This document shows positions 5,351 through 9,561 of a stretch of DNA of 9,561 nucleotides, one piece after another. The stretch spans positions 1 to 9,561 of the forward strand of contig JAHIPG010000209.1 in assembly GCA_018894775.1 (NCBI GenBank), written 5' to 3'. Numbering within the stretch: the stretch's first letter is position 1; each line of letters starts with the position of its first letter. The notes under the pieces were generated by a model. The model had not been told where the DNA came from. It searched no databases and saw nothing but the letters and a program-made list of their open reading frames with translations. The translations under genes were made by a program, and so were the position numbers. This DNA comes from Nanobdellota archaeon (GTDB lineage Archaea > Nanobdellota > Nanobdellia > SCGC-AAA011-G17 > VGLX01).

Positions 5351-6415
5351 ATGGCAGGGGATAAGGGTATTTCAAGAAGGGATTTTCTAAAAGGACTTAT
5401 CACAGGCGGAACAGTGGTAAATTCATTAACTATGTGTACTTCATTAGCTTCTTCAGGTACCGGTCTTTGGGCTTTTCTAACTGATGATAGCGAGAATACT
5501 GGCCCTGTAACCAAAGAGGAAGCAGCATATCTCCAAGGATCAGTAGATACTGAGCATACTGATCTCCTTCTTCTTGATAGGAAAATATCCGGAGAGGATT
5601 TCAAATTATGTGGTGTTAGCCATATAAGAGAAACTGCACAGGTGAATTATGATTTACTAGAAGAATTAGTAAAAAATAGTTCTGTTACGATTGTTGAAGG
5701 TGGATGTAATATGGGTTTAAAATTTTACAAAAAATCACATGGTAACCATGCAGCAGGAAATACTGCTTTCTTTTCAACAATAGGAGATTTATGTAAAAAA
5801 TACGACAAACCAGTTATCGATATTGATCCAATCGAAACTCCAGCAGCTTCAGCAGAGGTTGCATTAGGTATTGGTGGAGCTATATATAGTATAATACATG
5901 GTAGCAAAGTACGTGAAGAACTCCTTAATAAGAATATGAAGGACAATGGTATATTTAAGAAAGGTGTCAACAGAAGAAAGTTCTTTACCTCAAGCGCAAA
6001 GATGTTTGGGGGAGCTTACTTTGCTTTATCGGGATTATTCTCAAGCATATTACCTAAAATAGGATATTACAGTATAAAATATGGAGGAGATTTAGATAAA
6101 GCTAAAAGAGACAGTTATGATAATGAGTATCTTTTCTACAGCCATATAACAGATCATAGGAATGTTGGAATAACTAAAGGTATGAAAGAACTTCCAAGTC
6201 TATTAGACAAAAAAGATCTTGCTAATGGAGATTATATTTTGGCAGTTTTTGGTGCAGCACACATAATTGGATCAGATTTTTATCTTAAGCATCCTACAAC
6301 TCTCAAGGTTAAAGATATTATGTATCAAGCCACATATGAATTAGTAGACCATGATCCTATAACAAGATATTATTTCAAGAATGGTGAGTGGGATAAGAAA
6401 ATTCTAAAAGAGTAA
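5351..6415 (+). CDS. Tat-exported TraB/Tiki-superfamily-like protein
   Basis: 354 aa. The N-terminus has a twin-arginine signal, SRRDFLKG (residues 8-15), followed by a weakly hydrophobic stretch to about residue 43, so export in folded form is likely. The body has two GxxH motifs: GVSH (88-91), followed 25 residues later by IVEGG (E116), and GAAH (301-304) after ILAVF. Paired GxxH motifs with an intervening Glu are the metal-site signature of the TraB/PrgY/Tiki/ChaN superfamily. ITDHRNVGITKGMKEL (266-281) corresponds to the conserved 'ERD..MA..L' helix of TraB. Residues 207-235 contain a second twin-arginine motif, NRRKFF, and another hydrophobic segment. The superfamily call is from motif recognition, so moderate confidence; the substrate is unknown. 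Its 3' end overlaps the convergent reductase gene by 12 nt. Confidence 0.7.
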   Translation: MAGDKGISRRDFLKGLITGGTVVNSLTMCTSLASSGTGLWAFLTDDSENTGPVTKEEAAYLQGSVDTEHTDLLLLDRKISGEDFKLCGVSHIRETAQVNYDLLEELVKNSSVTIVEGGCNMGLKFYKKSHGNHAAGNTAFFSTIGDLCKKYDKPVIDIDPIETPAASAEVALGIGGAIYSIIHGSKVREELLNKNMKDNGIFKKGVNRRKFFTSSAKMFGGAYFALSGLFSSILPKIGYYSIKYGGDLDKAKRDSYDNEYLFYSHITDHRNVGITKGMKELPSLLDKKDLANGDYILAVFGAAHIIGSDFYLKHPTTLKVKDIMYQATYELVDHDPITRYYFKNGEWDKKILKE

Positions 6416-7480
6416 TCCTAAAATCCTTGGTTCTTTAACTAATAATTCTAGCATAAGTTTTGTTGGATAATCTCTATCCCTTTTTTCCAGAACTTTCCTC
6501 ACCCTCTCTTGTGTGAATAGATTAACCAATTTGTTGTATTTTTTATCTGTGAACTTATCCATCTTTTTTCTCATCATAAGTCCAACTCTCAGATCCCTTC
6601 CAATTCTTTTTTTCCATAACTTTTCATAATTTCTATTATGCAATATTGCTTTTGATAATTCTTCTGCAGCCATCATTCCTTGAACGATTCCTCCAAATGT
6701 TGTTGCTTTAACCTGTGTTGCTGCATCACCTACAAGATAGACATTTTTACCTTGTGTTTTTATTTTAGGATCATGCAAAGGTACAACTCCTGACTGGTAT
6801 TCTCTTATCTTGCATCTTTCAAGCCGCCTTCTTTTGAGGAATGATTTGAATACATCGTTAGGTTTGGCATAGGATATTGTTCCTACTCTTCCAACTTTGT
6901 CTGACTCTGGTACAACCCATGCAAAATATCCTTTACCCACATAGAATTCAACAGTTTGAGGATCTGCATCTACGCTCATCCTCGCCTGTACACCTACAGC
7001 CATCTTTCTATTCTTCCAAAGGCCTGTTGTTTTAGCTACAGGAGAGAACGGTCCGTCTGCTCCGACAAGAATGTCTGTCTGGAAAGGTTTATGTTTATCT
7101 TGAAAATGAAGTTCAAATTTTCCGTTCTTTCTGGTACAGTTCTTATACTTATGACCTAAATAATATTTTACTCCTTTTTCCTGTGCTTTTTCCGCAACAT
7201 ATCTGTCAAATTTTGTCCTATCTATTATAAAGTTAGGGTTTTTCAACTTGACATGTATGTGTTTCCCATTTGGTGCGAATATTTTTGATGCAGTTACCTT
7301 ATTCACCAAGAATTGTCTCCTTATGTTAAGGACTTTAGCTAACGCTTGGGTAGTTATTCCTGTGCATTGTACAGGAAGACCTACAGCATCGTGTTCTTCA
7401 AATACAGCAACCTGTCTCTTAGGTGCTAATAATGATGCTAAATATGACCCTACTGGCCCCCCTCCAATAATGGATATCAT
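6404..7480 (-). CDS. Geranylgeranyl-reductase-family FAD-dependent oxidoreductase
   Basis: 358 aa from ATG 7480. It likely saturates the isoprenoid chains of archaeal membrane lipids, as archaeal geranylgeranyl reductases do, acting at the membrane. The FAD-binding Rossmann motif ISIIGGGPVGSYLASLL starts at residue 2, with E28 at the end of the second strand. PVQCTGIT (36-43) matches the conserved Cys region of the family. Further family motifs are IIDRTKFDRYVAEKA (84-98), DILVGADGP (136-144), GYFAWVVPES (184-193), VYLVGDAATQVKATTFGGI (247-265) and GMMAAEEL. A longer reading with TTG at 7501 is possible. The ATG is preferred because a TATA box is centred 27.5 nt upstream of it, the TTG would lie only about 6 nt from that box, and the Rossmann motif normally begins at the N-terminus. 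Whether this is the lipid enzyme or a paralogue acting on another prenyl substrate cannot be told from sequence. Confidence 0.85.
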   Translation of the reverse strand: MISIIGGGPVGSYLASLLAPKRQVAVFEEHDAVGLPVQCTGITTQALAKVLNIRRQFLVNKVTASKIFAPNGKHIHVKLKNPNFIIDRTKFDRYVAEKAQEKGVKYYLGHKYKNCTRKNGKFELHFQDKHKPFQTDILVGADGPFSPVAKTTGLWKNRKMAVGVQARMSVDADPQTVEFYVGKGYFAWVVPESDKVGRVGTISYAKPNDVFKSFLKRRRLERCKIREYQSGVVPLHDPKIKTQGKNVYLVGDAATQVKATTFGGIVQGMMAAEELSKAILHNRNYEKLWKKRIGRDLRVGLMMRKKMDKFTDKKYNKLVNLFTQERVRKVLEKRDRDYPTKLMLELLVKEPRILGLLF

Positions 7481-7503
7481 AGTTTTAGGACTTATCAACA
7501 AGG

Positions 7504-7511
7504 TTTATAAA
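7504..7511. promoter_or_regulatory. Palindromic TATA box shared by two divergent genes
   Basis: TTTATAAA is its own reverse complement. Its centre lies 27.5 nt from ATG 7480 (-, reductase) and 26.5 nt from ATG 7534 (+, prepilin peptidase), both the leaderless spacing seen at the other promoters here. The flanks differ: CAACAAGG reads into the + direction and GCATAAA into the - direction. BRE strength would therefore set the balance. No second good TATA box is present at the right distance for either gene. Confidence 0.7.
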
Positions 7512-7533
7512 TTTATGCACAACATTATATTAT

Positions 7534-8382
7534 ATGATACTCAGTGATATGCTTCTCATGATTATCGGCTTCGTTGCCTTAATCTTTGCTTCCGTGCATG
7601 ATCTTAAAACTCGAGAGGTTCCTGACTGGCTGAGCTACAGCCTTATCATATCTGGTTTTGGAATTAGGCTTATCTATTCTTTATTATTCCTAGATTTTTG
7701 GTATATTGGTTATGGCCTTATTGGTTTTATTATCATGGTTATCATCGGACTTATAATGTATTATACTAAACAATGGGGTGGTGGGGATGCTAAACTTATC
7801 ATGGGTCTTGGAGTAGTTTTTGCTTCATCCCCTTTTAATGGTGAGAATTTCTTGATAGGTTTCTGGATCAATATTCTGATTATTGGTGCATTATACGGAT
7901 TATTCTGGAGTATATTTCTAGCTATTAGAAATTGGAAGGATTTTGTCAAAGAGTTCAAAAAGATGTTGATCAAAAAAAGATTGATACGAAGGATTGCTTC
8001 TGGCTTAGGTATAGTTATAATTATAAGCATATTCCTTATTGACTTATTTTATCTTAAGTTCATTCTTGCTATTGTAGGATTATTTTTCATAGTTTATTCT
8101 TACATAGTTACTTTTGTTAAAGCAGTTGAGAATGCCTGTATGTATAAGTGGCTCACTGTTGCTAAGCTTACAGAAGGTGATTGGGTTGCAAAACCAGTAT
8201 ACGTTAATAAGAAACTAATCTGCGGTCCAAAAGATCTTGGTCTCGAGATGGATCAAATCAAGGCTTTGAAGAAAGCAAATGTAAAGAAGGTCTATATCAA
8301 AGAAGGTATTCCTTTTGTTCCGTCTTTCTTATTGGCTGCTATATTTACCTTGATATTTGGTAATGTAATTTTCTTGTTCTAG
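7534..8382 (+). CDS. A24 (type IV) prepilin/prearchaellin peptidase
   Basis: 282 aa membrane aspartic protease that cleaves class III signal peptides of archaellins and type IV pilin-like proteins on the cytoplasmic side. The two catalytic aspartates are visible: D23 in SVHDLKTREVPDWL and D85 in the GxGD motif GGGDAKL (82-88). Hydrophobic helices are at about 6-20, 35-54, 57-77, 105-131, 153-170, 175-195 and 259-281. Between the last two is a soluble segment (about 200-258) with KPVYVNKKLICGPKDLGL, followed by VYIKEGIPFVPSFL. I associate this layout with archaeal homologs rather than with bacterial PilD, whose zinc-binding Cys loop is absent. The ATG fits the TATA spacing. A plausible substrate, the surface protein at 1894-3309, lies in the same window. 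Confidence 0.9.
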   Translation: MILSDMLLMIIGFVALIFASVHDLKTREVPDWLSYSLIISGFGIRLIYSLLFLDFWYIGYGLIGFIIMVIIGLIMYYTKQWGGGDAKLIMGLGVVFASSPFNGENFLIGFWINILIIGALYGLFWSIFLAIRNWKDFVKEFKKMLIKKRLIRRIASGLGIVIIISIFLIDLFYLKFILAIVGLFFIVYSYIVTFVKAVENACMYKWLTVAKLTEGDWVAKPVYVNKKLICGPKDLGLEMDQIKALKKANVKKVYIKEGIPFVPSFLLAAIFTLIFGNVIFLF

Positions 8383-8387
8383 AGATA

Positions 8388-8401
8388 TTATTCTTATTTT
8401 T
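8388..8401 (+). terminator. T-rich terminator candidate after the prepilin peptidase gene
   Basis: Within 20 nt after the stop codon the + strand is T-rich and ends in TTATTTTT. Archaeal RNA polymerase can stop at such U-tracts without a hairpin. It overlaps the 3' end of the convergent gene; the gap between the two stop codons is only 11 nt. Confidence 0.4.
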
Positions 8402-9561
8402 CGAAGAATGATTTATGTTTAGCTTCTTCTTCATCATTACAGTTGGTACATTCCACTGTTCCATCCCCTTTCGCTTGCCAGATAGTCCCATCTTTCAGAT
8501 ACCAGACACCATTAGAATACAGCTCTAAGTCTGGAGGCTCACCTATACGTTCTTCAAGTTCTGACATATCTCCCTCGTATACAGGAGGTTTAAGACCAAG
8601 TGCTTGTTCTTCATATTCGTTAAATGTTGTTACGGAAGGCCCATCACTAAAGAATTCATCTTCTTCAAAAATTCCTGAAACACTTTTTTCGTCTATGGAT
8701 ATTATGTATGTTATCTTTTTTTCACCGTCTGTATCCAATCCTTTTATTTCATAATATGCACAAGTTTTACATTTAGCACCTTCTATCTCTATAGATTTTA
8801 ATGTTCCAGGATATAGTTCTCTTTCAGTATCAGTATAATAATCCCCAATTTTAAGTTTTGTCTGCTTGAGACCCTCACTATATTCTTCAACTTTCTTTTT
8901 TACTTTATCTGTTACTTCACCAGCTTTTTGTTTGACATTTTCTATACATTTTTTGAAGTCAAATGCACCTGTGATTTCTGATGAGAATGCTCCTGTTGTT
9001 GAACTATCTAAACTAGTTATTTTTGAAAAGAAATTTTTTGTTTTTAAGATAATGTTTCCTGTAACTTCTGTTATGGCTCCACCCACAGTTACACTTGTTT
9101 CAGCTGAAGAAACTGCATCTCCGCAGTAGGATACAGTATTTCCTGATTCGTCTGTTTCAACCACACAATTCCAGTCTTCAATCTGGGTATTTGTGACAAG
9201 TTTAACATCTGACTCCCCTAAAACTATACTTTCAACCCTTGGCCCATTTTCATCATATACATGGATTATTCTGTTATCTCCATTTTGGACAGTAACTATA
9301 CTATTTTTATTTAGATCTACAGTAAGTTCACCGCTTTCAAGAGTCATTTTTGAGTTCCTTATTGATAAATCTAGCTTATCTCCCTCTTCCATTTCTAATC
9401 CATACTTCTTTGCACCTTTAGGTTTTAAAGCAATTCCAGAAACACTTTGTGATTGTGAATCTAAAGTTAAAGTGCCTTTACAGGTTTGCACATAGTTTAG
9501 ATAATCTGTAACTTGTCCACATCCAGAGGTTATGAGCATTGGTTCTTTCATAGTGGATGCA
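8394..9561 (-). CDS. Large uncharacterised, probably extracellular protein, N-terminus cut by window
   Basis: At least 385 codons. The frame stays open through the last bases of the window, and the first visible ATG (9551) has no Shine-Dalgarno site and no signal sequence, so the true start is probably outside. Residue numbers here count from that ATG. Residues 25-120 are beta-rich (YGLEMEEGDKLDLS, SKMTLESGELTVDL, NKNSIVTVQNGD), loosely like a FecR-type beta domain, but this is weak. Residues 200-230 form an amphipathic, Lys/Glu-rich helix (VKQKAGEVTDKVKKKVEEY), a likely coiled coil. A CxxC (261-264) and a terminal CTNC (368-371) could bind metal or form disulfides. The many Thr, Ser and Asp residues and DxDG-like turns suggest a surface protein. 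I do not recognise the family. Confidence 0.72.
   Translation of the reverse strand, partial: ASTMKEPMLITSGCGQVTDYLNYVQTCKGTLTLDSQSQSVSGIALKPKGAKKYGLEMEEGDKLDLSIRNSKMTLESGELTVDLNKNSIVTVQNGDNRIIHVYDENGPRVESIVLGESDVKLVTNTQIEDWNCVVETDESGNTVSYCGDAVSSAETSVTVGGAITEVTGNIILKTKNFFSKITSLDSSTTGAFSSEITGAFDFKKCIENVKQKAGEVTDKVKKKVEEYSEGLKQTKLKIGDYYTDTERELYPGTLKSIEIEGAKCKTCAYYEIKGLDTDGEKKITYIISIDEKSVSGIFEEDEFFSDGPSVTTFNEYEEQALGLKPPVYEGDMSELEERIGEPPDLELYSNGVWYLKDGTIWQAKGDGTVECTNCNDEEEAKHKSFFEK

Noticed and set aside
7481..7501. TTG at 7501 as the start of the reductase
   Set aside because: It lies only about 6 nt from the TATA centre and adds seven residues before a Rossmann motif that normally begins at the N-terminus. 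ATG 7480 fits the promoter spacing.
9519..9551. Lipobox-like TSGC near the first visible Met of the last gene
   Set aside because: There is no hydrophobic segment before the Cys and position -3 is Thr. The frame continues past the window edge, so this is probably an internal sequence.

Overview
The window looks like a piece of an A+T-rich archaeal chromosome. The evidence is an archaeal Pelota (no-go ribosome rescue), a geranylgeranyl-reductase-family flavoprotein (archaeal lipid saturation), an A24 prepilin peptidase of archaeal type, an endonuclease Q with a PCNA-binding tail, and a consistent archaeal promoter layout: TTTAWATA or TTTATAAA boxes centred 26-28 nt upstream of start codons with no leader. 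The small, dense gene set and the two secreted Cys-rich proteins resemble DPANN/Woesearchaeota-like genomes, but that placement is inference.

Layout. (1) 1-903, + strand: the 3' part of an endonuclease Q gene. Its first 33 codons are the C-terminal end of an intein, followed by the C-extein with the second half of the PHP domain, a four-Cys zinc site and a C-terminal PIP box. (2) 930-4116, - strand: a three-gene operon in the order transglutaminase-like protein, class III signal-peptide surface protein with a symmetric six-Cys insert, and lipoprotein. The first gene is leaderless and the two downstream genes have Shine-Dalgarno sites. A hairpin plus T-tract closes the operon and overlaps the last stop codon. 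(3) 4117-4225: a divergent intergenic region with one TATA box per direction. (4) 4226-5299, +: Pelota. (5) 5351-6415, +: a Tat-exported TraB/Tiki-like protein with a second, internal twin-arginine motif. (6) 6404-7480, -: geranylgeranyl-reductase-family protein, overlapping the previous gene tail to tail by 12 nt. (7) 7481-7533: a short divergent region with one palindromic TATA box that appears to serve both neighbours. (8) 7534-8382, +: prepilin peptidase. (9) 8394-9561, -: a large uncharacterised, probably extracellular protein cut by the window end.

How the genes relate. The surface protein of the operon carries a class III (archaellin/pilin-like) signal, and a matching A24 peptidase is encoded about 3.4 kb away, so a processing enzyme and a candidate substrate are both present. 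EndoQ, Pelota and the reductase are housekeeping functions (DNA repair, ribosome rescue, membrane lipid). No stretch over 300 bases lacks a gene. I saw no tRNA, rRNA, CRISPR array or insertion sequence.
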